64,000 nucleotides of DNA, from positions 141,037 to 205,036 of the forward strand of contig NZ_JANCLT010000003.1 of assembly GCF_024294785.1 (NCBI RefSeq). The letters are read 5' to 3'. The position numbers and the translations under genes are program-made. The notes under the pieces were generated by a model that saw only the letters and a list, made by a program, of their open reading frames with translations, did no database searches and had not been told where the DNA came from. Numbering within the stretch: position 1 is the first letter of the stretch; the number at the start of each line of letters is the position of its first letter. This DNA comes from Ectobacillus ponti. Lineage in GTDB: Bacteria; Bacillota; Bacilli; Bacillales; Bacillaceae_G. This document shows positions 35,264 through 43,442 of this stretch, in pieces.

Positions 35264-35279
35264 TGGTACACTTATTGCA
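35264..35279 (+). promoter_or_regulatory. Sigma-54 promoter of glutamate dehydrogenase
   Basis: TGGTACACTTATTGCA has the GG and GC elements at the same spacing as the 32394 promoter. Confidence 0.82.
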
Positions 35280-35345
35280 ACATAAGAAAGGTGAAAAAGG
35301 CGGCTATGCGGGAAAGCTGGCGGCGCCATAGAGAGGGGTATACAG

Positions 35346-36635
35346 ATGGGGGTACATACGGTAGAGGATCTTCAAAGACAAGCAGAGATTGAGAAGGAGG
35401 GCCTGGGGCTGTTTCAATCCACCCAGTCCGTCATTCGGGAGGCGCTTGAGAAGCTTGGCTATACGGATGAGCATTATGAGCTGCTGAAGGAGCCGCTGCG
35501 CATGCTGACGGTCCGGATTCCGGTGCGGATGGATGATGGAACAGTCAAGGTATTCACCGGCTATCGGTCGCAGCACAATGATGCGGTTGGCCCGACCAAG
35601 GGTGGTGTCCGGTTTCATCCGGAGGTCAACGAAGATGAAGTGAAGGCCTTGTCTATTTGGATGAGCCTGAAGTGCGGCATCGTGGATTTGCCGTATGGCG
35701 GCGGCAAGGGCGGCATCATATGCGATCCGCGGGAGATGTCCTTCCGGGAGCTGGAGCGCCTGAGCCGCGGCTACGTGCGGGCCATCAGCCAGCTTGTCGG
35801 GCCGACGAAGGATATTCCGGCGCCTGATGTGTTCACGAATTCGCAGATTATGGCCTGGATGATGGACGAGTACAGCCGCATCCGCGAGTTTGATTCCCCG
35901 GGCTTTATTACCGGGAAACCGCTGGTGCTGGGCGGATCGCACGGCCGCGAGACGGCAACCGCAAGAGGCGTGACCATCTGTATTGAGGAAGCGGTGAAGA
36001 AGAAGGGTATATCCCTGCAGGGAGCCAGAGTCGTCATCCAAGGCTTCGGCAATGCCGGCAGCTATCTCGCCAAGTTCATGTATGACTCCGGTGCAAAGGT
36101 AATCGGCATTTCCGATGCCTACGGCGCACTATATGATCCGCAAGGCCTGGACATTGATGACCTGCTGGACCGCCGTGACAGCTTCGGCACAGTAACAAAG
36201 CTGTTTCAGCATACCATTACGAACAAGGAATTATTGGAGCTGGATTGTGATATTCTTGTGCCGGCGGCGATTTCCAATCAGATCACAGCGGAAAACGCCC
36301 CCCGCATCCGGGCTTCTATCGTGGTGGAAGCGGCAAACGGGCCGACGACTCTGGAGGCAACAGAGATTTTGACGTCCCGGGGCATCCTGCTTGTACCTGA
36401 CGTATTGGCCAGTGCCGGCGGAGTGACGGTATCTTATTTTGAGTGGGTGCAAAACCAGCAGGGCTATTATTGGACTGAGGAAGAGGTGGAGCAGAAGCTG
36501 ACAAAGGTGATGGTGGAGTCCTTCAACAAAATCTACGACGCGGCTCATATCCATCAGGTCAATATGAGATTGGCAGCCTACATGGTTGGCGTCCGCAAGA
36601 TGGCGGAGGCTTCCCGGTTCCGTGGCTGGATTTAA
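35346..36635 (+). CDS. rocG: NAD-linked glutamate dehydrogenase (RocG/GudB type)
   Basis: 429-aa hexameric GDH oxidising glutamate to 2-oxoglutarate and ammonium, the last step of arginine/ornithine/proline breakdown. Substrate and catalytic motifs are GGVRFHPEV, LKCGIVDLPYGGGKGG (catalytic Lys) and the Rossmann VVIQGFGNAGSYLA. The length is typical. ATG 35346 follows AGAGAGGGG. The sigma-54 promoter and RocR-type enhancers upstream support a catabolic RocG role over a constitutive GudB one. Confidence 0.93.
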   Translation: MGVHTVEDLQRQAEIEKEGLGLFQSTQSVIREALEKLGYTDEHYELLKEPLRMLTVRIPVRMDDGTVKVFTGYRSQHNDAVGPTKGGVRFHPEVNEDEVKALSIWMSLKCGIVDLPYGGGKGGIICDPREMSFRELERLSRGYVRAISQLVGPTKDIPAPDVFTNSQIMAWMMDEYSRIREFDSPGFITGKPLVLGGSHGRETATARGVTICIEEAVKKKGISLQGARVVIQGFGNAGSYLAKFMYDSGAKVIGISDAYGALYDPQGLDIDDLLDRRDSFGTVTKLFQHTITNKELLELDCDILVPAAISNQITAENAPRIRASIVVEAANGPTTLEATEILTSRGILLVPDVLASAGGVTVSYFEWVQNQQGYYWTEEEVEQKLTKVMVESFNKIYDAAHIHQVNMRLAAYMVGVRKMAEASRFRGWI

Positions 36636-37078
36636 GCCGGCGGGGAATCTCAGGCAGGCTGCGGGAATAGCCCCTGCTGCCAAACGCAGTGATATCAAGC
36701 ATGTATAAAAAGTTGTATAGATGATACCGACGGCAGGGATCCCTAACCCTTGCCGTTATTGTGTTTCGAGGAAAAATTCACTGCCTATAATGTTGCGTTA
36801 TGTCTACCTATCATGAATAAAAGATACATCTAAAAATCTGAATAAATTGTTTTTTCAAAATTAATGGCGCGATTAGAAGAAGGAGGTAGACAAGAATATA
36901 TTGGTTTAAAGATGGGTAAGCGAAGGTAGAAACAAACATTGGGAAGTGGGAGTGGATGAAGAGGGAAGTGGTATTATTCTCTACTTAAATTATATCATTA
37001 GGCATAAATTATTTATAGGCTATTCTTTTTATAGATTCAACACTATAGTGTTTATATGCAAACCTAAAAATAGGGGGG
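36636..37078. other. Intergenic region, entry to an AT-rich island
   Basis: After GDH an inverted repeat ACGGCAGGG / CCCTTGCCGT (about 36729-36755) may terminate transcription. From about 36760 base composition drops sharply. A 21-codon frame at 36863 and a 63-codon frame at 36946 have no homologues I recognise and are not called. Confidence 0.5.
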
Positions 37079-37501
37079 ATGAATGTGGACGACAAAAAAG
37101 AGGTCTTAGACAATGGTCCTTTTTTCCATGGTACTAAAGCGGAACTGAAGATTGGTGATTTGCTACAGCCACAACACTTATCTAATTACCAAGATAAAAA
37201 ATCCAATTATATCTATTTTACCGCAACATTAGACGCTGCTAAATGGGGTGCTGAATTAGCAACATCTAAATCCCAAGAAAAAATTTATATTGTAGAACCA
37301 TTAGGTGAATTTGAAAATGACCCGAACGTAACTGACAAGAAATTTCCCGGGAATCCAACACGCTCCTATAGATCTAAATCACCATTGAAGATAATAGCTG
37401 AATTAGGTTCATGGGAAAGACATTCCGAAGAACAAATAAATCACATGATTGCAGCTATAAATAAGCTGCGTGAAGAAGGGAAATTTGTAATATACGATTA
37501 A
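37079..37501 (+). CDS. arr: Arr-family rifamycin NAD-ADP-ribosyltransferase
   Basis: 140-aa protein, typical Arr length. Arr transfers ADP-ribose from NAD to the C23 hydroxyl of rifamycins, giving resistance. The sequence follows the family throughout: GPFFHGTKAELKIGDLL, YIYFTATLDAAKWGAELA, IYIVEPLGEFENDPNVTDKKFPGNPT, SYRS. Catalytic His17, Tyr46 and Asp81 are all present. ATG 37079 directly abuts AGGGGGG; GTG 37085 has better spacing and may be the true start. Low-GC, AT-rich codon use differs from flanking genes, suggesting acquisition. An intact, probably functional gene. Confidence 0.92.
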   Translation: MNVDDKKEVLDNGPFFHGTKAELKIGDLLQPQHLSNYQDKKSNYIYFTATLDAAKWGAELATSKSQEKIYIVEPLGEFENDPNVTDKKFPGNPTRSYRSKSPLKIIAELGSWERHSEEQINHMIAAINKLREEGKFVIYD

Positions 37502-37515
37502 TCCACAGATATACA

Positions 37516-37605
37516 GTGGTTGACAATCTTAGCATAGGTAGGGTTCAGATTACACAAGAAGAGTTACAGAAACGTGAGCAGATGACATTGCTTGAAACAC
37601 AATGA
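37516..37605 (+). pseudogene. Possible short coding remnant after arr
   Basis: A 30-codon frame from GTG 37516 reads VVDNLSIGRVQITQEELQKR and ends at 37605. The amphipathic ITQEELQK segment looks protein-like, but there is no ribosome site; it may be the tail of a lost gene. Confidence 0.2.
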
Positions 37606-37638
37606 TTAACCAACTGCCAATAGCGGATGTTATGTAAA

Positions 37639-37669
37639 CAAAAACGGGGAATAACATCCTCCGTTTTTG
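37639..37669. terminator. Terminator between arr and the DUF4259 gene
   Basis: CAAAAACGG / CCGTTTTTG stem between convergent genes. Confidence 0.85.
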
Positions 37670-37675
37670 TTTTAA

Positions 37676-38041
37676 TTATGTATTAGCATGTATTAGTTTT
37701 GATTTGAGTTCATTCAGAATTTTCTTTCTTTCTTCAAAATCCTCATCTTCTCCACCTTCTGCCCAAAGCTCTAAATCTGCGCCTTTATCAATCAATTCAA
37801 GAGCTTTTACTCGTACCTCTTCTTGAAGTAGATTTTTTTCCAATTGCGCAGCTGCAAGCCCGGTATATACCCAAGATACTACTTCTAAATCCTCTTCCTC
37901 ATCGTGATCTTCTAAATGTGTATTCAATATTTCTTTTGTTGCTTCTTCAACAGACAAACCTTCTTCTAATAATTCATAGAAATCATCTCTGACATCACAG
38001 GTTGTATCATTATCAAAAATGCCAGTTCCCCATGCCCCCAT
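37676..38041 (-). CDS. DUF4259-family protein
   Basis: 121-aa acidic protein. The start MGAWGTGIFDNDTTCDVRDD is the family signature (MGxWGxGxFDND); the rest is helical and Glu/Asp-rich (EDHDEEEDLE). Members occur scattered in Bacillus accessory DNA and have no established function; an immunity or antitoxin role is sometimes considered but nothing here shows it. It lies in the same AT-rich island as arr, convergent with it. Confidence 0.8.
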   Translation of the reverse strand: MGAWGTGIFDNDTTCDVRDDFYELLEEGLSVEEATKEILNTHLEDHDEEEDLEVVSWVYTGLAAAQLEKNLLQEEVRVKALELIDKGADLELWAEGGEDEDFEERKKILNELKSKLIHANT

Positions 38042-38283
38042 TTAGTAACTCCCCTTTTCCCTTAAGAATTCAGGTCATATTTCAATTCAATTATACTACA
38101 TGAAAATTACCGCTGACGACCATGTTACGTTAAAAAAATAGCCAATACGACTGTTTTTTGTGTCCCCATTCTGTTCCTGCGGTTCCATAGCTTAACAGTA
38201 GTTGCATTTGAAAATTCCCTAATAAAATCAAGGATTGAATCAGTGCCAAAATATAGCGCCATAAATGAAAGGGAGAAAATCAC

Positions 38284-38406
38284 ATGAAAACTGGGAGGCG
38301 AGGGTGTGTGAGCTATAGTCCAAGACTTGACCGTGCAAATTGGGGGCAGCAGAAGGGTGCGGGGATATTGAGGGAGAAAGCTTCCGCGCTCATCTATGAA
38401 AAATGA
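38284..38406 (+). CDS. Candidate 40-aa basic peptide
   Basis: ATG 38284 follows AAAGGGAG at eight-base spacing. The frame begins MKTGRRGCVSYSPRLDR and ends ASALIYEK. No terminator or known relative; only the ribosome site supports it. Confidence 0.3.
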   Translation: MKTGRRGCVSYSPRLDRANWGQQKGAGILREKASALIYEK

Positions 38407-38525
38407 GCATCAAGAAAAGCTGGGATTTCCTGATTGACTCTGTGTTGTAAAACATAACAAGAGTTGTGAAACAGCTGGGTGCCAAGAGGATGTTCATGTT
38501 GCCTTGCCTCTGGTTACAGCAACAT

Positions 38526-38552
38526 AAAAAAACCCGCGGCTGCGGGCTTTTT
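38526..38552 (-). terminator. Terminator of yjzD
   Basis: AACCCGC / GCGGGCTT stem with an A-run that reads as a seven-base T-run on the minus strand. Confidence 0.85.
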
Positions 38553-38555
38553 CGT

Positions 38556-38747
38556 TTAATGATGCTCGTGGTGAGGCACAGGATCGTTCGGGATCAAAGA
38601 ACCAATAGCGATTACCAGCACCGCAAACACAACGGACATAATGGAGGCATTTGCGAAGTTATACTCGTTGCCTGTCATTGCGCCGATTACATAGCTGATC
38701 ATTTGCACAAGCAGGAAGCTCCAGATGAAAGCCCATACAAAACGCAT
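38556..38747 (-). CDS. yjzD: YjzD-family small membrane protein (DUF2929)
   Basis: 63-aa protein with two membrane helices (WAFIWSFLLVQMISYVIGAM and SIMSVVFAVLVIAIGSLI) and a His-rich tail HHEHH. It matches the DUF2929 family and occupies the conserved slot before yjaU. Function unknown. Confidence 0.85.
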   Translation of the reverse strand: MRFVWAFIWSFLLVQMISYVIGAMTGNEYNFANASIMSVVFAVLVIAIGSLIPNDPVPHHEHH

Positions 38748-38900
38748 GCTTGTTCACTCCTTTACTCAGTCAATCTCCACCTATTGTAACACAAATTTTC
38801 TGGCGGGACAGAAAATATTTTCCCCTTGACTCGGACAATTTCATCCATTCGACATACATTATAGAAGGAAGCTTAACGCTGGTACGTAAGGCGGGATAGT

Positions 38901-39635
38901 ATGGAAATACGGGAACGTTACTTCTTTCTGGAACAAGAGCCATGTGTCATCCATCTGCCGGAGAAGCCGAACGGGTTCGGGGTGCTGCTCATTGGCGATG
39001 TCAACTACTCCATCGAGAACGGTACAAGTTCATGGGTGCAGCATCCGGGCAAGAGCTTGCTGCTGGAGGAGCTGCGACGCGCGGGATACACGGTCTTCTC
39101 TTCCAATCTATACGGCCGTCATTGGGGAAGCGACAAGGCGCTGCGCCTTGCCAAGCGCTTGTATCATATTGTCATGAAAAAGGAAATTTTGAATGAACAG
39201 ATTCATATAGTAGCAGAAGGGATGGGCGCGCTGACTGCCCTGGAGCTTATGTCCGAGATGAGCAGCAGCATCCGTTCAGCCGTCCTGCTGAACCCTTGCC
39301 TGGATTTGCCGCTGCATATCGGGCTGGAACGGGAGCATAAATTCTTCTATAAACGGCTGCTTCGCGAGCTGCAGGAGGCTTACGGTGTATCTGAGGAAGA
39401 GCTGGCCGATGCAGTTGCCTGCAAGTCCTACCATCACCACCCTTCCTGTGTGCCGGTAAAGCTGTTTGTGCCGACACATGAGCGGAAGGAGCGGAAGACG
39501 ATACACCGTGATTTCGAAGCGAAACGGCTGCAGGAGGGCTGCGATGTGTCGCTCTCCTTTCATTTGCAGGATGCCAGGGTGAAGCTGGCGAACTCGATTG
39601 TCCAGTTCTTTCGGCGATATGAGGGCTCTCTATGA
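38901..39635 (+). CDS. YjaU-like alpha/beta-hydrolase-fold protein, nucleophile Ser replaced
   Basis: 244-aa protein with an alpha/beta-hydrolase layout: GVLLIGDVNYS, YTVFSSNLYGRHWG, then the nucleophile elbow. The elbow reads IHIVAEGMGALTAL where active hydrolases have GxSxG, so the serine position is Gly. It may be a non-catalytic relative or use other residues. Its place between yjzD and yjaV matches yjaU in B. subtilis. Function not established. Confidence 0.75.
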   Translation: MEIRERYFFLEQEPCVIHLPEKPNGFGVLLIGDVNYSIENGTSSWVQHPGKSLLLEELRRAGYTVFSSNLYGRHWGSDKALRLAKRLYHIVMKKEILNEQIHIVAEGMGALTALELMSEMSSSIRSAVLLNPCLDLPLHIGLEREHKFFYKRLLRELQEAYGVSEEELADAVACKSYHHHPSCVPVKLFVPTHERKERKTIHRDFEAKRLQEGCDVSLSFHLQDARVKLANSIVQFFRRYEGSL

Positions 39636-39699
39636 AGGCGGCCGGCCTGCCATGGAGAGCTGCCCTTTTTCATGATTATACATAGAAAGCGGTGAAGGA

Positions 39700-40521
39700 A
39701 TGACAAACAGAGCCATTGTCGCGGGAGCTTTGACCTTTGTCGGATATTGTCTTGTCGAACGGCTGCTGGAGGAAGGGAATGAGGTGCTGGGGCTTGATTT
39801 CGAAGAGATTGCGGGCATGTCGGCTGTCAGCGAGGAGAAGCTGCTGGGCGTCGGGCGGAATGCCGCCTTTACGTATCGCTCTTTCCAGGAGTCTTATATA
39901 GAAGAAATGAGAAGGCACGGCGGCCAAATGGTGTACATGTGCGCGGCGGAGCCAAATCAGCGCAGCGTTGCGGCCGGGCAGCGGGTGGAGCGCCTGCTGC
40001 GGCAGCTGATTGACTTCTGCAAGACGCACACCAAGAAGCTGGTTCTCTTATCCTCTGTGGAGGCCCAGAGGGAAGCGGCGACGGAGAATGGCCGTTTTTT
40101 TTACAGCCTGGAGCAACAGGTGGAGCAGGAGCTGCAGCATTATGGCATTCTGCAGATGCCGGTGGTGTATGGACCGTGGCAGCCTGCCTTCATGGCTTAT
40201 CATCGGCTGCTGAGCGGGGGGAATGCGGACCATCGGGAGCAGGGATCGGATGCTGTATATGTGGATGACGCGGCGGCTTGTCTGCACGAGATGGGCACAG
40301 GCAGCCTGGAGGGCCTGTACCATCTCAGCAGCGGCAAGCCGCAGCAGTGGGAAGCGGGAGTCCGGCTGCTGGGCGGAACCGTTCCGCCGGGGGAGAAGCA
40401 CGGCAGGCGGGCGGGCGCGCGGGTGTATCCGTATCAGCCGCGCACGGCCTTGGAGGAGGGTCTGCGCCGGCAGCGGCTGCATCTGCAGCAATATCAGCAC
40501 TTGTATGAGCGGATGCCGTAA
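39700..40521 (+). CDS. NAD(P)-dependent epimerase/dehydratase-family protein (YjaV-like)
   Basis: 273-aa Rossmann-fold protein. The N-terminal AIVAGALTFVGYCLVERLLEEGNEVLGLD is a degenerate GxxGxxG motif; GPWQPAFM matches extended SDR proteins, but the YxxxK pair is not evident (the site reads FFYSLEQQ), so catalysis is doubtful. Conserved syntenic position upstream of comZ. A terminator overlaps its stop. Confidence 0.75.
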   Translation: MTNRAIVAGALTFVGYCLVERLLEEGNEVLGLDFEEIAGMSAVSEEKLLGVGRNAAFTYRSFQESYIEEMRRHGGQMVYMCAAEPNQRSVAAGQRVERLLRQLIDFCKTHTKKLVLLSSVEAQREAATENGRFFYSLEQQVEQELQHYGILQMPVVYGPWQPAFMAYHRLLSGGNADHREQGSDAVYVDDAAACLHEMGTGSLEGLYHLSSGKPQQWEAGVRLLGGTVPPGEKHGRRAGARVYPYQPRTALEEGLRRQRLHLQQYQHLYERMP

Positions 40522-40537
40522 TGCGGCATCTTTTTTT
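40512..40537 (+). terminator. Terminator of the yjaV-like gene
   Basis: GATGCCG / CGGCATC stem around the stop codon, then seven T residues. Confidence 0.9.
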
Positions 40538-40599
40538 CAGTTTCCGGGGAAACTGCGTTATAATGGAGACATACTTTGAACCAAAGGAGTCATGTACAT

Positions 40600-40794
40600 A
40601 TGGAACAGCAACGGAACATGCAATTTTTACAGCTGGCGATGCAGCATTTGCCGGAAGCGAAGGCGCTTTTGGAGAGCAGCGGCGTGCCGCTTGATATGAG
40701 CAAGGCGCAGCCAGTATTGGAGCTGCTGATGAAGGTCATGAATGATGCATATGAGCTGGGCCGCCGCGAAGCGTTGGCTGAGCAAGCGAAGTAA
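40600..40794 (+). CDS. comZ: ComZ, competence regulator
   Basis: 64-aa helical protein, the usual ComZ length (MEQQRNMQFLQLAMQHLPEA... VMNDAYELGRREA). In B. subtilis ComZ lowers comG expression and is encoded in a med-comZ operon. Here no med gene precedes it; the yjaV-like terminator lies 60 bases upstream, so comZ has its own promoter. ATG 40600 follows AAAGGAG. Confidence 0.88.
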   Translation: MEQQRNMQFLQLAMQHLPEAKALLESSGVPLDMSKAQPVLELLMKVMNDAYELGRREALAEQAK

Positions 40795-40813
40795 GCCGGC
40801 ACTGTGCCGGCTT
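40793..40813 (+). terminator. Terminator of comZ
   Basis: Perfect palindrome AAGCCGGCAC / GTGCCGGCTT overlapping the stop codon. Confidence 0.85.
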
Positions 40814-40821
40814 TACCTTTT

Positions 40822-41110
40822 CTGATGGCTAAGCGGGCTGCCTCCGCATTTCGTAGTGTCCAGCTGCGGCAGCCAGCCATCTGCCAGGTAGAACCCTGCC
40901 CACAGAAAGGCAAAAAGCGCCTTTCAGGGTCAGGAACCTCCCTTCTGATGGCTAAGCGGGCTGCCTCCGCATTTCGTAGTGTCCAGTTGCGCCGGCTAGC
41001 CCACTGCCAGGTAGAACCTGTCCACATAAAGGGCAAAAAGCGCCCTTTAGTGGCCAGAACCTCCCTTCTGTGGGCTGAGCAAGCCGGCTCCACATTTCGG
41101 TGTAGACAAA
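40822..41110. repeat. 123-base tandem hairpin element, 2.3 copies
   Basis: Copies start with CTGATGGCT or CTGTGGGCT at 40822, 40945 and 41068, a period of exactly 123. Two complete 79-base folding units lie at 40875-40953 and 40998-41076. Their closing helices are AGCCATC/GATGGCT and AGCCCAC/GTGGGCT; their inner hairpins are GAAAGGC/GCCTTTC and TAAAGGGC/GCCCTTTA, each with loop AAAAAGC. Both helices change in a compensating way between copies. It fills the space between comZ and the fabH promoter. Similar fragments occur at 23746 and 63950. Confidence 0.88.
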
Positions 41111-41148
41111 ATGAACCCGCTCCGGTAAAATTAGTACCAAGTCATAAG
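41103..41148 (+). promoter_or_regulatory. fabH-fabF promoter with FapR operator
   Basis: TAGACA (41103-41108), 17-base spacer, TAAAAT (41126-41131), overlapped downstream by ATTAGTACCAAGTCATAAG (41130-41148). The left half TTAGTACC matches the FapR operator, the right half is degenerate. Malonyl-CoA-responsive repression is expected. Confidence 0.75.
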
Positions 41149-41175
41149 AATTGATATAAAAACGGAGGGATTCAG

Positions 41176-42108
41176 ATGAACGCAGGTATTTGGGGAATTG
41201 GACGTTTTGTACCTGAGAAAGTGGTGACCAACCACGATCTGGAGAAGGTTGTAGATACATCGGATGAGTGGATCCGGACAAGAACGGGCATTGAGGAGCG
41301 CCGAATTGCGGATGACAGCACGGACACGTCCCACATGGCGACAGCTGCGGCCAAGGCGGCCATTGCGAATGCAGGAATCTCTCCCGAGGAAATTGAATTA
41401 ATTTTGGTGGCAACTGTAACGCCGGACAGTCCGTTTCCATCCATGGCTTGCTTAGTGCAGGAGCGGATCGGAGCACATAAAGCGGCGGCGATGGATATCA
41501 GTGCGGCCTGCGCCGGCTTCATGTATGGTATGATTACAGCACAGCAGTTCATCCAAAACGGCGTGTATAAGCATGTGCTCGTGATCGGCTGCGAAAAGCT
41601 GTCCAAGATTACAGACTGGTCAGACCGTAACACGGCGGTTCTCTTCGGCGACGGTGCCGGCGCAGCCGTGCTTGGCCCTGTGTCAGAGGGGCGCGGCATT
41701 CTGTCCTTCGAGCTTGGCGCGGACGGCCGCGGGGCACCGCATCTGTATCAAAATGACTATATCGTCATGAACGGCCGCGAAGTATTCAAGTTCGCGGTTC
41801 GCCAGATGGGCGATTCCTGCATGAACGTGCTGGAGAAGGCGGGCCTGACGAAAGAGGATGTGGACTTCCTGGTGCCGCATCAGGCAAACATCCGCATTAT
41901 GGAAGCTTCCCGGCAGCGTTTGGAGCTTCCGGTAGAGAAAATGAGCAAAACAGTACACAAATATGGCAATACATCAGCGGCCTCCATCCCAATTTCGATT
42001 GTGGAGGAGCTGGAAAACGGTAAAATTAAAGACGGGGATTTGATTGTGCTCGTCGGCTTCGGCGGCGGACTGACATGGGGGGCAGTGGCGCTCCGCTGGG
42101 GCAGATAA
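41176..42108 (+). CDS. fabH: 3-oxoacyl-ACP synthase III, FabH
   Basis: 310-aa initiating condensing enzyme of fatty-acid synthesis, joining acyl-CoA primers (branched in Bacillus) to malonyl-ACP. The Cys-His-Asn triad is visible: Cys about 112 in [11 protein letters not shown], His in VPHQANIRI (about 235) and Asn in [12 protein letters not shown] (about 265). ATG 41176 follows CGGAGGG. It forms an operon with fabF, 27 bases downstream, under the FapR-type operator. Confidence 0.96.
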   Translation: MNAGIWGIGRFVPEKVVTNHDLEKVVDTSDEWIRTRTGIEERRIADDSTDTSHMATAAAKAAIANAGISPEEIELILVATVTPDSPFPSMACLVQERIGAHKAAAMDISAACAGFMYGMITAQQFIQNGVYKHVLVIGCEKLSKITDWSDRNTAVLFGDGAGAAVLGPVSEGRGILSFELGADGRGAPHLYQNDYIVMNGREVFKFAVRQMGDSCMNVLEKAGLTKEDVDFLVPHQANIRIMEASRQRLELPVEKMSKTVHKYGNTSAASIPISIVEELENGKIKDGDLIVLVGFGGGLTWGAVALRWGR

Positions 42109-42135
42109 TCACAGAAAAGGAGTGTATCGTACAAT

Positions 42136-43371
42136 ATGAAGAAGCGTGTGGTAGTGACAGGATTGGGAGCGTTGACTCCTGTAGGCAATAACGTAGAAGC
42201 AGCATGGCACAGCGTCATCAACGGCGTTTCCGGCATCGGCCGCCTGACGCGCCTGAACCCGGATCTGTTCCCTGCCAAGGTGGCGGCGGAAATTAAGGAC
42301 TTTTCTCCGGAAGATTATATGGATAAGAAGGAAGCGCGCCGTATGGACCGCTTCACACAATATGCGGTTGCAGCAGCGAAAATGGCTGTTGCGGATGCAA
42401 AGCTCGATATCAATGAAACAAACGCGCCGCACATCGGCGTGTGGATCGGCTCCGGCATCGGCGGCATGGAAACCTTCGAGGACCAGTTCCAGACACTGCT
42501 CGAAAAAGGCGCGCGCCGCGTGAGCCCGTTCTTCGTGCCAATGATGATCCCGGACATGGCAGCCGGTCAGGTATCCATTGCGCTTGGCGCCAAAGGCATC
42601 AACTCTTGTACGGTAACAGCATGTGCTTCCGGCGCGAACTCCATCGGTGACGCCTTCAAGGTCATTCAGCGTGGCGATGCGGTTGCGATGGTTACAGGCG
42701 GAGCCGAGGCACCGCTGTCGCAAATGGCATTTGCGGGCTTCAGCTCTGCCAAGGCTCTTTCCTTCACAGAAGATCCGGCAAAGGCATGCCGTCCGTTCGA
42801 TAAGGACCGCAACGGCTTTGTAATGGGCGAGGGTGCAGGCATTATCATCCTGGAAGAACTGGAGCACGCGTTGGCACGCGGCGCGCATATCTATGCGGAA
42901 ATCGTGGGCTACGGCGCGACAGGCGATGCGCACCATATCACGATGCCGGCACCAGGCGGCGAGGGCGGCGTACGCGCCATGCGCCAGGCGTTGGCTGACG
43001 GCGGCCTGCAGCCGGAGGACATTGACTACATCAATGCCCACGGCACAAGCACAGAAGCAAACGAAAAGTTTGAAACAATGGCAATCAAGGAAGTGTTCGC
43101 GGACCATGCCTACAAGGTGGCGGTCAGCTCCACGAAATCCATGACAGGCCACTTGCTTGGCGCAGCCGGCGCGGTGGAAGCCATCTTCTCGGTAAAAGCC
43201 ATTCAGGAAGGTATTATTCCGCCAACCATCAACTATGAAACACCAGATCCGGATTGTGACCTGGACTATGTGCCGAACAAAGCGAGACATCAGGAGGTTC
43301 GCGCTGTACTCAGCAACTCCCTTGGCTTTGGCGGACATAACGCCGCTCTTGTGTTCAAGAAATACGAGTAA
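42136..43371 (+). CDS. fabF: 3-oxoacyl-ACP synthase II, FabF
   Basis: 411-aa elongating condensing enzyme. Nucleophile Cys163 in [11 protein letters not shown], His about 303 in [10 protein letters not shown] and His about 340 in [12 protein letters not shown] are intact. Start ATG 42136 is preceded by AAAAGGAGTG. It is co-transcribed with fabH and closed by a strong terminator. Confidence 0.97.
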   Translation: MKKRVVVTGLGALTPVGNNVEAAWHSVINGVSGIGRLTRLNPDLFPAKVAAEIKDFSPEDYMDKKEARRMDRFTQYAVAAAKMAVADAKLDINETNAPHIGVWIGSGIGGMETFEDQFQTLLEKGARRVSPFFVPMMIPDMAAGQVSIALGAKGINSCTVTACASGANSIGDAFKVIQRGDAVAMVTGGAEAPLSQMAFAGFSSAKALSFTEDPAKACRPFDKDRNGFVMGEGAGIIILEELEHALARGAHIYAEIVGYGATGDAHHITMPAPGGEGGVRAMRQALADGGLQPEDIDYINAHGTSTEANEKFETMAIKEVFADHAYKVAVSSTKSMTGHLLGAAGAVEAIFSVKAIQEGIIPPTINYETPDPDCDLDYVPNKARHQEVRAVLSNSLGFGGHNAALVFKKYE

Positions 43372-43376
43372 TTCCA

Positions 43377-43403
43377 ACGCGCAGCGCCAGGCTGCGCGTT
43401 TTT
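43377..43403 (+). terminator. Terminator of fabHF
   Basis: ACGCGCAGC / GCTGCGCGT stem with T-run. Confidence 0.92.
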
Positions 43404-43442
43404 GTTTTTTCTTCATATAGATAAGTAAGGGGGGAAGAGACA

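Larger units (their letters stand above)
38042..38555. other. 514-base intergenic region
   Basis: The left part is AT-rich and belongs to the island; composition rises near 38280. A 40-codon frame 38284-38406 is listed separately. Nothing else is recognisable except the yjzD terminator at the right edge. Confidence 0.5.

Noticed and set aside
36946-37137. 63-codon frame preceding arr
   Set aside because: Overlaps the arr start in another frame, has no ribosome site, and the translation is a low-complexity AT-rich sequence.
37676-38041. Toxin-immunity or toxin-antitoxin system with arr
   Set aside because: The DUF4259 gene is convergent with arr, separated by a terminator, and no toxin-like gene is adjacent; Arr itself is a well-defined drug-modifying family.
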